DNA from: Carposina sasakii | Lineage: Eukaryota > Arthropoda > Insecta > Lepidoptera > Carposinidae | Assembly: GCA_014607495.2 (NCBI GenBank) | Contig: CP053175.1 | Location: 4,588,001 to 4,652,000, forward strand | Length of the DNA: 64,000 nt | Direction of reading: 5' to 3' | Part shown: positions 30,031 to 40,620 of the stretch, piece after piece | Position numbering within the stretch: position 1 is the first letter of the stretch | Layout: each line of letters opens with the position of its first letter | The notes under the pieces: model-generated | What the model was told of the DNA's origin: nothing | The model's input: only the letters and a program-made list of their open reading frames with translations | Database searches by the model: none | Made by a program: the position numbers and the translations under genes

Positions 30031-30331
30031 ACGTTTATCATTAAAAAAGCCTTATGTAACTGATATCCAGCTATCATTACGGAATAATGGGTTTGTGCTT
30101 ACTTATCCTATCGTAGTTATATACCTTATTAGTATTCATCCAGCGTGCATTGCCCATCGGGTTCCACAGATATCTCCAATTCAGCCATAACTAGGGCACA
30201 AAATCGATATATCCATTATTTATCATTGAAAGGAAACGTATAATGATTGGTTATTACGTTCAAAACTGGGTACTATCTGAGTTTGACACATGTTGACATC
30301 ACGATCCAGGTTACTGATGTGGTTATTCGAC

Positions 30332-30390
30332 GCTAAGATCCCCAAACTCTTGTGTCGTGGGAAGGTACTAATCAATTACGTACTAATACA
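30332..30390 (-). repeat. SINE B 3' fragment
   Basis: CTAAGATCCCCAAACTCTTG and TGTCGTGGGAAGGTACTAA match the poly(A)-proximal part of the SINE at 17476. Confidence 0.6.
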
Positions 30391-30505
30391 TCATCATCAT
30401 CCTGTTAAGTCCTACTGTAGGCACACCCCCAGGGCACGACACAAAGCTGGTGCCATAAGGGAATTTGGAAAGACGGGGTAGGTGACCGCAATGTGATGTC
30501 GAAAC
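30391..30505 (-). repeat. Family D fragment
   Basis: CATCATCATCCTGTTAAGTC, CCCCAGGGCACGACACAAAG and GGTAGGTGACCGCAATGTGA are decayed D landmarks. Confidence 0.65.
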
Positions 30506-30519
30506 AAAGCTTGTCTTAG

Positions 30520-30672
30520 TGCTCAAGAGCATCTCCTACATTTTCTCAAAGTTCTTCATCGTTTTTTGAATACTCATGATGTAAAATGTGATTTCGAGTC
30601 ACAAATTTTGTAGATAGGTTCTCTACAGTGGGCTACTTTCATAGAATTTCGCTCAACATACACCTTTTGTGG
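30520..30672. repeat. Family K MITE fragment
   Basis: TGTGATTTCGAGTCACAAAT, TTTTGTAGATAGGTTCTCTA and CAGTGGGCTACTTTC match the interior of the K copies at 37018 and 39896. The CAGGGTGTAAC termini are missing. Confidence 0.65.
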
Positions 30673-30800
30673 CCAGATGGACCGATGCGATGACTCAAAG
30701 AAGGCGGCTGGTAGTGGCTGGATGGCAAAAGCGGGAGATCGAGCCTTGTGGCGTGCTCTGGGGAGGCCTACATCCAGTAGTGGACTGCTATAAGTTGACG
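30673..30800 (+). pseudogene. Decayed RTE LINE C-terminus
   Basis: GCCAGATGGACCGATG (ARWTD) and CGAGCCTTGTGGCGTGCTCT (RALWRAL) followed by GGCCTACATCCAG (AYIQ) mark the LINE ORF end, but frameshifts put them in different frames. A TAG and loss of the TGATGATG tail complete the decay. Confidence 0.65.
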
Positions 30801-31020
30801 AGAGATCCCTTTTGTTTTATATACCTACCTATATATACTATTATTACGTACTACGTAAAGGACTGATGAAAATTTAAATCAGTTGGAACTATTCTCTTAA
30901 TAACCCGCACCTGCTTTAAAAGGGTTTAACTCTTTACATTAGGCATCCGCAAACTTTTATTTGTTTGTAGTCAGGGAGATGACATACATTTTAATAAAGA
31001 TAATCTGAGTTAGATACCTA

Positions 31021-31030
31021 CCTATATATA

Positions 31031-31064
<34 letters not shown>

Positions 31065-31066
31065 TA
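31021..31066. repeat. (TA)n microsatellite with mirrored ends
   Basis: An uninterrupted TATATA run is bounded by TATACTGTATA on the left and TATACAGTAT on the right, so the whole is also a hairpin. Confidence 0.9.
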
Positions 31067-31306
31067 TCCAGGTTGGCTGGTAGAGAATGCCTTGCAAGCA
31101 TTAAGAACCTTGTACAAAATGTTTTTATAGTAGGTACAATAAAGAATCTCTATAACTAAAATAATAACCTACCTACATTTTTATGACGATAAAAGAATAA
31201 CGGATTGTAGAGGTATGTAGATAAATAAATATGTGACACAGAAAAATATTGCGTTTATTTCGTAAGCCTAATTGCATGTGGATTATAACCTAATAATACA
31301 AATATA

Positions 31307-31461
31307 TAGTGCTGTAAATAGGGCGGTGCCACCGATACCCAGGCACAGGGCGTAGACTTTGGAGGGCGCAAGAATGGCCACTTGGTCATACCAGGTAGGA
31401 TTAATTAGAGCGCAGTTACAGAAGCTCGTACAGGGCGCAGAAAAGGATATTTACGGCACTG
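31307..31461. mobile_element. hAT-type MITE with perfect 8-bp target duplication
   Basis: The TIRs are TAGTGCTGTAAATA and TATTTACGGCACTG. CAAATATA is duplicated exactly on both sides (31299-31306 and 31462-31469). An 8-bp duplication with CAGTG-type ends is diagnostic of hAT elements. At 155 bp it is non-autonomous. It contains AGGGCGTAGACTTTGGAGGG, as in the copy at 26190. Confidence 0.88.
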
Positions 31462-31469
31462 CAAATATA

Positions 31470-31866
31470 CACTAACTCTTTTCTAATTTTCCAGTTCATT
31501 CACCTAAATATTTTCCATTGTAATGCAGTTTTTACACTCGCGTGTTTCCACTCTGGTTTCGAGAGCCAAGATGGCCGCTTAATATTCCGCTCGTGTACAC
31601 AAAACCGCGGCAAGTTGATACGAAATGGTACCTTACATTGTTTGAATATGCTTGTTCAAACTTGCAATGCTGGCTGGTTTTAGTTTTGCAATAGTTGGTG
31701 GCGTTGGAGTTACAAATTCTATGGAAAACTACATTAACTTTCAAACTAGCTTGGTTTGTTATGATAAGGCGAATACCGTAATCTTAGGTATAGTATACTT
31801 TTAGCTTTTAACTTAATAGTAAAATAAAGTTAGTTCAATATTAAAAGAAAATAGGCCATATAAATT
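31470..31866. other. No recognised feature
   Basis: A minus-strand open frame (31532-31744) has no motif. No repeat is recognised. Confidence 0.4.
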
Positions 31867-32122
31867 TGCCGCGTGGTGCCGGCAGAGTAGAGTTTGTACC
31901 ACCCCTGCCTGCCCGTGGGTATCGTACGAGGCGATTAAGGGTTTCCGAGTGGTGGGCAGCAGCGCCTCCCGTACTGACAACATAGTCCGAAAATCACACT
32001 GCGGTCACCAACCCGCCTGCCCAGCGTGGTGACTATGGGCAAAACCCCCCCTGTGGCAGTAGCCTTGTGGTGTTACCTGGGGGAGGCCTACGTCCAGCAG
32101 TGGACTGCAATAGGCTGAAGAC
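31867..32122 (+). mobile_element. Family D retroposon, full length
   Basis: It starts at the constant 5' end GCCGCGTGGTGCCGGCAGAG. It runs through TCGTACGAGGCGATTAAGGG and GGTCACCAACCCGCCTGCCC to GGCCTACGTCCAGCAGTGGA and GGCTGA. The last codons read LGEAYVQQWTAIG then stop. The TGATGATG tail is reduced (GCTGAAGAC). Confidence 0.82.
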
Positions 32123-32296
32123 AAGGCCTTTACACACTATACGTACGTACATTGCTAAACCCATTCATTTTACAAGTGTTAATATTTGATAAACGTAGCA
32201 GTCTATGATTACCATAAATATTGGCTCCTGTATCTGTTTATTGAGATATTTTTTTGAAATAAAAGTGTTCTTCATTAGTAGTTAGCCATAAAATAC

Positions 32297-32430
32297 TTTA
32301 GCATTCTCTCAGGCTAAGCTAGTAACTTGTCGCTGATCGTCTACATCCGTCCCCGATATGCTAAACGTGGCTAAGCAATCTTCTATGTGATTTTGCAGTT
32401 CTAGCTACCCCATTTCAGGAATACAGCTGT
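32297..32430 (+). repeat. Family G 3' part
   Basis: TTTAGCATTCTCTCAGGCTA, CCGATATGCTAAACGTGGCT, GTGATTTTGCAGTTCTAGCT and CATTTCAGGAATACAGC. Confidence 0.75.
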
Positions 32431-32655
32431 AATCATCTATTTTTTACCATAAAGATTTTTTTTCGCATATGCAAATTTTCTACGCTCATATCTCCCGGAC
32501 TATCGAAATAAACTTGTGTACCACAAATATTTGTGCCGCACTTCCACACTACCACATACGTATAAATACACATACAATTTACAAAGGTTACTCGTTATGT
32601 GGGTGTGTGTGTTCGTAGTAGTGTTGTTGAATGCTGCGGTGAAAATGTTAACTTT

Positions 32656-32889
32656 ATCCTACTAATAATATTATAAACGCGAAAGTTTGTGAGTATGGAT
32701 GGATGGATGGATGTTTGTTACTCTTTCACGTAAAAACGGTTAGAGCGATTTTAATAAAAATTTGCTATGGAGTTAGCTGACACCCTGGATTAACACATTT
32801 TATCCCGGGAAAATATTTTTATCCCGGATAATTTCGGCATTTTGTTTTTTCTGCAGTCCACGCGGACGAAGTCGCGGGCGTCCACTAGT
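32656..32889 (-). repeat. Family H, short subtype, well preserved
   Basis: CCTACTAATAATATTATAAA, GTGAGTATGGATGGATGGAT, GCTGACACCCTGGATTAAC and CGCGGGCGTCCACTAGT. It has the same head as the copies at 25056 and 36796. Confidence 0.83.
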
Positions 32890-33089
32890 CTTTTATAAGA
32901 TTTGTCTAGGTGATTTGTTTTGTTTGTAAATGACATACTACATAAATACGACTAAAATGTTGATGTTCAATCAATTGTAGAAATAGGAACGGCGATCTAG
33001 AGAACTTGTGTCTTTTGCAGAAGATAAGCACGCCTTTATAGGTATTTTTTGTAAATTCTTTGTAATTACTGTAGTATATTGTGTACAAT

Positions 33090-33186
33090 CGGTTGGATGC
33101 AGGCCGCTTCCGACCGGTCGGAGTGGAGGTTGTTGAGGGAGGCCTATGTTCAGTAGTGGACTTCTCATGAATGATGATGATTGATG
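33090..33186 (+). mobile_element. RTE LINE 3' end with perfect 12-bp target duplication
   Basis: It is 5' truncated. It reads WMQAASDRSEWRLLREAYVQ, then a premature TAG, WTS and a TGATGATGATTGATG tail. ATTGTGTACAAT flanks it exactly (33078-33089 and 33187-33198). A clean product of target-primed reverse transcription. Confidence 0.9.
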
Positions 33187-33198
33187 ATTGTGTACAAT

Positions 33199-34555
33199 AA
33201 ATAATAAGAAATTTAACAGCATTATTCTAATTTATTTATATTCCAGTCTTTAATATTCTATGGTTTAGTTATCTCCGAAAGAAGAAGAAAACAGTGACAA
33301 AGAAGTGACGCTGGACTTTCCAAGCGGACGGAAGTAAGTAAGGACTTTAAGTTAGCGTAAAAAAGTTAACGGAAATTACTTAACCAAGTTAGATTAGAAG
33401 TTCACGGTTCTGACATAGATTTCTATTAATTAGAGCGGGGAAAACTTATAACACCGCTTTTCTCTTGCTTTAGAGTTTTTACCTGACTGCCATGGAATTT
33501 AAGTTGTATAGGTTAGGTGTTAGTCTTAACATACTATGGAGCTACATAACTGTCAAGTTTCATTAAAATCTGTTCAGCATACCGTCAAACTATAAATCAA
33601 TTTTTACAAACTTTCACATTTATACTAAAATAAGAATTTCTCAGCGTTGTGTTTACACGCTGCGCTACCGTAATCACATCCGTACATAACACACATATTT
33701 AACAAAAACAATTGCAAACCAGCTACTTTGAAACTACCACAAATATTTTTTAATTATTCAAACTAGAAACTTGCATCAAAACCTACATTCTACAATCGCA
33801 CTTTGCCAGCAACATGGAACCTAACAATCTGCAATTAGTTTGTCGCCTAGTGCGGATTGTTGCCTGCATAGTTCGCTGTATAATAACATACATATACAAT
33901 ACACTATGTAAGCTAAAGGTCTTAGCTCACCTACGTGTCCCTGCTCCAGCAACGCTCCCACCCAACACTGCATCCAGCCATAGAGGAATAAATTCCTCTA
34001 TGATCCAGCGAACCATCAACCACCATGCAGTCTGATAGCAGAAAGCTCGCTGATAGCTTTTTTTACAATCCTTACTAATCCCAACAAAGTTTAATAAATA
34101 AATTATCTAGACACTACTAAAAGTAAGTTTGTTAACCCTTCGTGAACGCTTAATTTACTCAACTAATCTTCAAATTTTGCATACATTAGTTAGGAGTACG
34201 GAAAAAGACATACTAGGCATACATTCTGCAGTCCACTAAGTCACTCACAACTCTAGTATATACCTATAAGTATAAATAAAGCAAACAGCCTTAGGTATGC
34301 CCATATTTAAATTATATTTTACTTTTCGGGCGATATATTGTACAAGTGAGCTAAGACCTTTACTCCTGTATTTATATACGGGGTGTATACCCTTGTGTGT
34401 CTTGGTTCCATTCATGGAATTGTAGGCTGGATTCCATGTTGCATGCAAAGTTGGATTATTGTGTTATGGCTACAGTTCGGAGTGTAATCTTCTAGTATAG
34501 CTGACTTGATTCTTATTATGTTTGTAGGTAGGAATGTATATTACATAGTGCATTC
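33199..34555. other. Mostly unrecognised; one spaced inverted repeat
   Basis: About 33520-33640 (AACTGTCAAGTTTCATTAAA) looks like a decayed family H tail. A perfect 16-bp inverted repeat, AAAGGTCTTAGCTCAC near 33915 and its complement near 34346, brackets about 430 bp. No gene is supported; the ORF at 33814-34035 has no motif. Confidence 0.4.
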
Positions 34556-34589
34556 TATAATATAGTGATTCTAGGTTATATTTTAAGTG

Positions 34590-34902
34590 CCATCGAGGAT
34601 TCGCCCACCACCGGGCCCTACACCCTCCGCTGACCCTCGGATCTGCCCGGATGCCTCGGATGTTCGTGATGATCACACGAACACAAGATACTACAGTCGT
34701 AACGTGTTGGGTGTCGGCGAAACATATGTCGATTAACAATTTTAATTAGTTTTCGGATTAGCAGCTACATATTTATGGTTGCATGCTAGGTGCTTGGATC
34801 TGGCTACTCGTTACGACTGTAGTTGTGTTCGTGATCATGAGTCGGCAGATTCGAGGGTCAGCGGAGGGTGTAGGGCCCGGTGGTGGGCGAACCCTCGATG
34901 GA
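34590..34902. mobile_element. J foldback in left arm of palindrome 1
   Basis: Inverted family J ends (CACCACCGGGCCCTACACCC at the left, its complement at the right) enclose about 200 bp. A second symmetric block, TACAGTCGTAACG/CGTTACGACTGTA, lies inside. The mirror copy is at about 42224-42537. Open frames here (34470-34739 minus, 34783-35010 plus) are translations of the repeat. Confidence 0.75.
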
Positions 34903-35112
34903 AATTTGAACTTCCGAGAAGTGACGCCTGATACAATAAAATGTTCCCAAAAGTGGGTTAGCCAGGACTGCAGGATTGTGTTGGAGATGCTACAGCCACG
35001 GTTAGTATAACATAGGTTACAGCCAGCAGTAAGCTGAGGTGGGACCGAGTTTGTGACAGAATACTTCCTGTAATGTAAATATTTTATTTTATTCTTTGTT
35101 ATGTTTCTGTCT

Positions 35113-35145
35113 CAAATAAAGCTTTTCATTCATTCATTCATTCAA
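35113..35145. repeat. (ATTC)n microsatellite, arm-variable
   Basis: TCATTCATTCATTCATTCA in the left arm corresponds to a longer GAATGAATGAATGAATGAAT run at about 41975-42000 in the right arm, one of the length differences between arms. Confidence 0.8.
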
Positions 35146-35206
35146 CATGGTCAGATGGTCATGGTGAGTGACAACATTCTTGCTCATCGTCTGTAGCCTT
35201 GATTTC

Positions 35207-35524
35207 AGGGGATCTACTCTGAAATGCCGCTTTCGAATCTTTCTGTCCGACCGAAGCCCGACCGAATCGAAGCCTTTGACCCTACTACGAAATTGCTTCG
35301 GATTCATTCATCTGAGTTCACAATTCATTCGGAACCATAGAGAATAATTCACATTGACTAATATAATAAGCTTTCTATTATCTAGCCTTATACCTGTCAA
35401 ATAGAGTTCGATCGGACCGAATGAAAAAACGGCGCGACTGATCCGATCGAAGGAAGTTCGTAGTAGGAAACACCTCGATATTCGGCCGATACTTCGTTTA
35501 TCGTCACTTCAGAGTAGACCTCCT
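35207..35524. mobile_element. 318-bp TIR element in palindrome 1 left arm
   Basis: AGGGGATCTACTCTGAAATG at the left pairs with CACTTCAGAGTAGACCTCCT at the right. CCGAA/TTCGG words are repeated inside (GACCGAAGCCCGACCGAATC, GATCGGACCGAATG). The mirror copy is at about 41600-41915. No ORF and no target duplication identified. Confidence 0.7.
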
Positions 35525-35599
35525 GGAAGGAGATGCCGCTGATGTTTTTTTTAGTAAAGCCCCGCATCATAGAACCTCTCGGTCCGTAAGCACATAGAT

Positions 35600-35870
35600 T
35601 TTGAACTAAAAACTCTGTTAGGATGGCGGCCGACTTGTTTTAAAAAAAACAAGTCACCACCTAAGTTTATTATTTAAACACTATATCTATTAACTTTATA
35701 TAGTTAGGCACAGCTTTACTTTCACAATCCACGGTGGAGTGGACACATAGATGCACCAGGCCGGCAGGAAGGGAAACCAGTTTGCTAGTACTGACTCGCT
35801 AGCGTTACGCTGATCGCATCTTATTATTTACTACAAAAATGGAATTGGTGCAATTCAGCAATAAGTATAT
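35600..35870. other. Left-arm-only segment of palindrome 1
   Basis: Sequence between the CCTCTCGGTCCGTAAGCACA region and ACAGTTCGTGCTTACCCC has no mirror of equal length. The right arm instead has a short, GC-rich junction near 41460-41545. Either an insertion on the left or a deletion on the right. Confidence 0.65.
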
Positions 35871-36502
35871 ATTTGGAGTATGTAACAGTTCGTGCTTACC
35901 CCACAGCACAGGTATATATTATAATAGCACTACTTATACAACATACCTACGCTGCTACCAAAGTTGGGAGTTAGTTTTGTTAAACATCGAATAGAAAAAA
36001 ATAATCTAAGATTTCAAAATTATTGCATAGTAAATAATACTGATCATTTTTGTTATTTTCCTATCTACAAATCCACTATGCACTATGCACCAGTTAATTA
36101 AAAAGCAGTTCACTGTCGATCTGGCTTATAACTAAATTAAATATTGACTTAAAATTTTTAATGGCTTTGAGTTCTGAATTTTTGCAAGCATTAGCTTTCA
36201 GATAAAAGTTTAATTGATAAAATAGGAATTATGTTCCTCCATTTGCTCTAATTTTTCGTTATTTGTTTGGAATTTCTGAAAACTAAAATGATGAAATAAG
36301 AAAATCTTGTGTCGTGTTTTTTATTATTATCAGCATATCAGTATTAGTTAGAGAAACATCTATGACTATCTATTGACCGCGACTCCGCTCGCTCGATAAT
36401 CGAATATTATCGCGCGGTGGTGCCACCTACCGCAATAAAAAGTAGCCTATCTCCTTTCTCGGGCTCTAGACTATTTGTGTACCAAATTTCATTCAAATCA
36501 GT

Positions 36503-36694
36503 TTAGTAGGTTTGCCGTGAAAGACGGACAAACATACACACACACACACTTTCACACCTCGCGGGTGGCCTTCCCACGCTGCGCTTGCCGATACGTGGTA
36601 ACTCTAGAACTTTCCGACTCCATCGGCCATCAGTTCTTCGAGCTATGTGCCCATGTGTATATAACGTATATAATAGGTATATTAATATTTGCAC
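36503..36694 (-). pseudogene. RTE LINE C-terminus truncated by a deletion (left arm)
   Basis: The minus strand reads GHIARRTDGRWSRKVLELPR, then IGKRSVGRPPAR, a typical RTE-type tail. It then runs abruptly into GTGTGAAAGTGTGTGTG instead of the expected (W)ADDL continuation. Compared with the right arm (40378-40620), about 310 bp are missing, with GT/GTG microhomology at the join. SINE B sequence (GGATTCGAACCCCATACATA) adjoins it. Confidence 0.75.
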
Positions 36695-36765
36695 CTACCA
36701 GGATTCGAACCCCATACATATATTGCTGCAGACAGGGTCACTACCAACCACGTCAATCACATGTT
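36690..36765 (-). repeat. SINE B head in left arm
   Basis: CACCTACCAGGATTCGAACC (B box, complement) and CAGACAGGGTCACTACCAAC (A-box side). The mirror copy is at about 40285-40352. Confidence 0.75.
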
Positions 36766-36795
36766 AACACAATTTTAACGAAAAATATTTACTAT

Positions 36796-37015
36796 TATTG
36801 GACGCCCGCGACTTTGTCTGCGTGGACAGCAGAAAAAATAAAAAGGAAATTGCCGGGATAAAAATATTTTCCCGGGATAAAAAGTATGTGTTAATCCAGG
36901 GTGTCAGCTAACTCCATATTAAATTCTATTAAATTCTATTAATTCGCTCCAGCCGTTTTTACGTGAAAGAGTAACAAACATCCATACTCACAAACTTACG
37001 CGTAAGTATAATATT
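36796..37015 (+). repeat. Family H short subtype in left arm
   Basis: TTGGACGCCCGCGACTTTGT through TCCCGGGATAAAAAGTATGT to TCCATACTCACAAACTTACG. The right-arm mirror (about 40083-40250) lacks about 50 bp of the tail. Confidence 0.8.
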
Positions 37016-37017
37016 AT

Positions 37018-37266
37018 ACAGAAAGGGTATGTTAAGCGAAAAGCTGTATAAATAGCCCATTGTTGGAGAACCTATTTCCAAAATTTGTAACTCAACCATT
37101 TTTATTTTTCAAGTGTATCATCTGAGATATTTAAAATTTTTATTTTTCATCATTGTATCGGGAAAAATAAACATGTGATTTCGGATCTCAAATTTTGTGG
37201 ATAGGTTCTCTATAGTGGGCTATTTACATAGCTTTTCGCTTAACATCCTCTTTCTGTTACACCCTG
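37018..37266. mobile_element. Family K mariner-like MITE, left arm
   Basis: The right end ...CTTTCTGTTACACCCTG is followed by TA. The left terminus has lost about 10 bp (GGGTGTAATA). Interior arms with GTTAAGCGAAAAGCTGTATA and its near complement form long inverted repeats. It keeps about 80 bp that the right-arm copy has lost. Confidence 0.75.
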
Positions 37267-37534
37267 TATAGTAGGATTTTAAATATCAAAATAAAGGCAC
37301 AAAACAGTATAAAAAGAGACATTTGATATTCATAAATGGCATAACTTAAATATTTATATTTCGGTAAAACATGGCCAGTAGTAATTACCGCTGCTACATG
37401 TTTACGAGTACATTAATTATTCATGTATTTACTTATCATGCTCTGAGCGTATTATTTGCTGAAATCAAGGTATTTTTTATTCAAAGCTGTTCAGAAATAA
37501 AACGGCGTAAGGGAAGGTAATTATTTACTCCTGT

Positions 37535-37725
37535 GCTGATGCGGTGCTTCACTAATATACATCAGCTGCATCTCTTTCCGTGCATGTCGTAAGATTACTG
37601 TCGTGGTGATGTCGTTGACTAAAGAACTCGGGCATTCTCTCAGGCGATGAACTAGCAACTTGTCAATGATCATTTACATCAGTCGCCGCGATTCTAAACG
37701 TAGCTGAGGGATCTCCTATATCCTT
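37535..37725 (+). repeat. Family G copy in left arm
   Basis: GTGCTGATGCGGTGCTTCAC, ACATCAGCTGCATCTCTTTC, CTCAGGCGATGAACTAGCAA and GATTCTAAACGTAGCTGAGG. The mirror is at about 39455-39645. Confidence 0.82.
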
Positions 37726-37737
37726 CAACCCTTACTA

Positions 37738-37945
37738 ATATTATAAATGCGATAGTAACTCTTCTATCTGTCTGTCTGTCTGGCTTTCACGCCAAAACTA
37801 CTGAACTGATTGAAATGAAATTTGGGAAGAGTTTGGGAAATGATATAGGCTACTTTTCATCCTGAGAAAATATTTTTAACCCGGATAATTTCTAAATTTC
37901 GATTTTTCTGCAGTCCACGTGGACTGAGTTGCAAGCGTCCATTAG
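37738..37945 (-). repeat. Family H in left arm, diverged subtype
   Basis: ATATTATAAATGCGATAGTA, CTGTCTGTCTGTCTGGC, TTGGGAAGAGTTTGGGAAAT and GCAGTCCACGTGGACTGAG. The mirror copy (about 39222-39440) differs by several substitutions, for example GAGTTTGGGAAA against GAGTTTAAGAAA. Confidence 0.8.
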
Positions 37946-38140
37946 TTAATTATATGGGGCTAACTAATTCAATATTTAAACACATACAATCACCCTGCTA
38001 CGGTCGCAATGAAATCACAGCTACCGTTTTCAGTGGTCACAATAACTCAAGGACACAATCAGCACGAGAGAGCCACTCGCGCGCAAATTAAACACACCCG
38101 GCCACCTATCAACAGAGCCGTCTGAATAATTGACTAGACA

Positions 38141-38221
38141 ATGGCGGATATGGCTGTGCTGATAAATAACTTTTGGTCTTTTTTACCGGGATCGACCTAT
38201 CCCCTGCAACTCCTGTAAGCC
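38141..38221 (+). other. Short ORF after ATGGCGGAT, identical in both arms
   Basis: ACAATGGCGGATATGGCTGT starts a 26-codon frame (MADMAVLINN...), stopping at TAA near 38219. The right-arm copy on the minus strand is the same over this stretch. The context is good for insect initiation, but the peptide is short and matches nothing known to me. Confidence 0.25.
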
Positions 38222-38572
38222 AGGATCAACAGAGGCAACCAGAAAAATGCAAAAAATGCATAGAAAATTTGGTCTTTTATAATCAACGCGATTCTATCTA
38301 TCAAACCCGGTATAGGTATGTATACAAGCTTAATAATGAGCTGGACTTTCGTCATATTTGCTTGCTGATTTGCTTTTCTGAGAAATGACATTGATATTAA
38401 TAAAGTCGAAATTAAGACTAAATTACTAGTAACCAGCAATTAATTCTAGTGGAGTATGCGCTAGTCCTTGTAGCTTCGTTGGCTATATACCGCTTATTTT
38501 AGTACCTTTCTACTAGATGGATTTGTTTATCTATTATTCATTCATAGTTGTTGAAACACTGGCTAGGGTAAC

Positions 38573-38610
38573 GGTGTGTAACAAAAAATATAAATATTTG
38601 TTTATACACA
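38573..38610. other. Spacer of palindrome 1
   Basis: 38 bp, mostly A/T, between perfectly matching 20-bp arm ends. AATATAAATATTTGTTTATA is itself weakly symmetric. Confidence 0.9.
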
Positions 38611-39895
38611 GTTACCCTAGCCAGTGTTTCAAGAACTATGAATGAATAATAGATAAACAAATCCATCTAGTAGAAAGGTACTAAAATAAGCGGTATATAG
38701 CCAACGAAGCAGTTTAATCTTTAGTACTAGCAATTTAGTCTTAATTTCGACTTTATTAATATCAATGTCATTTCTCAGAAAAGCAAATCAGCAAGCAAAT
38801 ATGACGAAAGTCCAGCTCATTATTAAGCTTGTGTATACAATATACCGGGTATTACCTATACCGGATTTGATAGATAGAATCGCGTTGATTATAAAAGACC
38901 AAATTTTCTATGCATTTTTTGCATTTTCTGGTTGCCTCTGTTGATCCTGGCTTACAGGAGTTGCAGGGGATAGGTCGATCCCGGTAAAAAAGACCAAAAG
39001 TTATTTATCAGCACAGCCATATCCGCCATTGTCTAGTCAATTATTCAGACGGCTCTGTTGATAGGTGGCCGGGTGTGTTTAATTTGCGCGCGAGTGGCTC
39101 TCTCGTGCTGATTGTGTCCTTGAGTTATTGTGACCACTGAAAACGGTAGCTGTGATTTCATTGCGACCGTAGCAGGGTGATTGTATGTGTTTAAATATTG
39201 AATTAGTTAGCCCCATATAATTAACTAGTGGACGCTTGCAACTCAGTCCACGTGGGCTGCAGAAAAATCGAAATTCAGAAATTATCCGGGTTAAAAATAT
39301 TTTCTCAGGATGAAAAGTAGCCTATATCTTTTCTTAAACTCTTTCCAAATTTCATTTCAATTTTTTCAGTACTTTTGGCGTGAAAGCCAGACAGACAGAC
39401 AGATAGAAGAGTTACTATCGCATTTATAATATTAGTAAGGGTTGAAGGATATAGGAGATCCCTCAGCTACGTTTAGAATCGCGGCGACTGATGTAAATGA
39501 TCATTGACAAGTTGCTAGTTCATCGCCTGAGAGAATGCCCGAGTTCTTTAGTCAACGACATCACCACGACAGTAATCTTACGACATGCACGGAAAGAGAT
39601 ACAGCTGATGTATATTAGTGAAGCACCGCATCAGCACAGGAGTAAATAATTACCTTCCCTTACGCCGTTTTATTTCTGAACAGCTTTGAATAAAAAATAC
39701 CTTGATTTCAGCAAATAATACGCTGAGCATGATAAGTAAATACATGAATAATTAATGTAAACATGTAGCAGTGGTAATTACTACTGGCCATGTTTTACCG
39801 AAATATAAATATTTAAGTTATGCCATTTATGAATATCAAATGTCTCTTTTTATACTGTTTTGTGCTTTTATTTTGATATTTAAAATCCTACTATA

Positions 39896-40065
39896 CAGGG
39901 TGTAACAGAAAGAGTAGAAATTTGAGATCCGAAATCACATGTTTATTTTTCATACAATCTTGAAAAAAAAAATGTGATTTCAAGTTACAAATTTTGGAAA
40001 TAGGTTCTCTATAGTGGGCTATTTATACAGCTTTTCGCTTAACATACCCTTTCTATTACACCCTG
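39896..40065. mobile_element. Family K mariner-like MITE, right arm, with TA duplication
   Basis: CAGGGTGTAACAGAAAG and CTTTCTATTACACCCTG are 17-bp TIRs with one mismatch, flanked by TA on both sides (39894-39895 and 40066-40067). TA duplications are the Tc1/mariner hallmark. The left inner arm is deleted compared with the copy at 37018. Confidence 0.85.
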
Positions 40066-40377
40066 TATAATATTATACTTATGCGTAAGTTTGTGAGTAT
40101 GGATATAATATGGATATAATATGAGCTGACAACCTGGATTAACACATACTTTTTATCCCGGGAAAATATTTTTATCCCGGATTTTCGGAATTTCGACTTT
40201 TTATTTTATCTGCTGTCCACGCAGACAAAGTCGCGGGCGTCCAATAATAGTAAATATTTTTCGTTAAAATTGTGTTAACATGTGATTGACGTGGTTGGTA
40301 GTGACCCTGCCTGCAGTAATATGGGGTTCGAATCCTGGTAGGTGCAAATATTAATATACCTATTATATACGTTATAT

Positions 40378-40620
40378 ACACATGGGCACATAGCTCGAAG
40401 AACTGATGGCCGATGGATTCGGAAAGTTCTAGAATGGATACCACGTATCGGCAAGCGCAGCGTGGGAAGGCCACCCGCGAGGTAGGCGGACGACCTGGCC
40501 AAGGTCGCGGGCGTCAGTTGGATGCAGGCGGCTTCCGACCGGTCGGAGTGGAGGTTGTTGGGGGAGGCCTATGTCCAACAGTGGACTTCTCAGGGCTGTA
40601 AATGATGAATATGATGATAC
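40378..40620 (+). pseudogene. RTE LINE C-terminus, right arm
   Basis: It reads GHIARRTDGRW, KVLE, RIGKRSVGRPPAR, a TAG in place of the usual W, then ADDLAKVAGVSWMQAASDR, SEWRLLGEAYVQQWTSQGCK and stop, with ATGATGAATATGATGAT following. It is the least damaged RTE tail in the window and shows what the left arm lost. Only the post-RT C-terminus remains. Confidence 0.85.

Noticed and set aside
29631..30044. 137-codon ORF on the plus strand
   Set aside because: Antisense to a broken LINE fragment (YGSECWAV on the minus strand).
34470..35010. Two ORFs duplicated at 42116-42590
   Set aside because: They look conserved only because the region is palindromic. The sequence is the family J foldback, also seen without these frames at 1132.
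36475..36861. 128-codon ORF on the plus strand
   Set aside because: It runs antisense through a LINE end, a SINE and a family H copy. A chance frame.
36503..40620. Functional LINE in palindrome 1
   Set aside because: Only the extreme C-terminus is present, with a TAG in the right arm and a deletion in the left.
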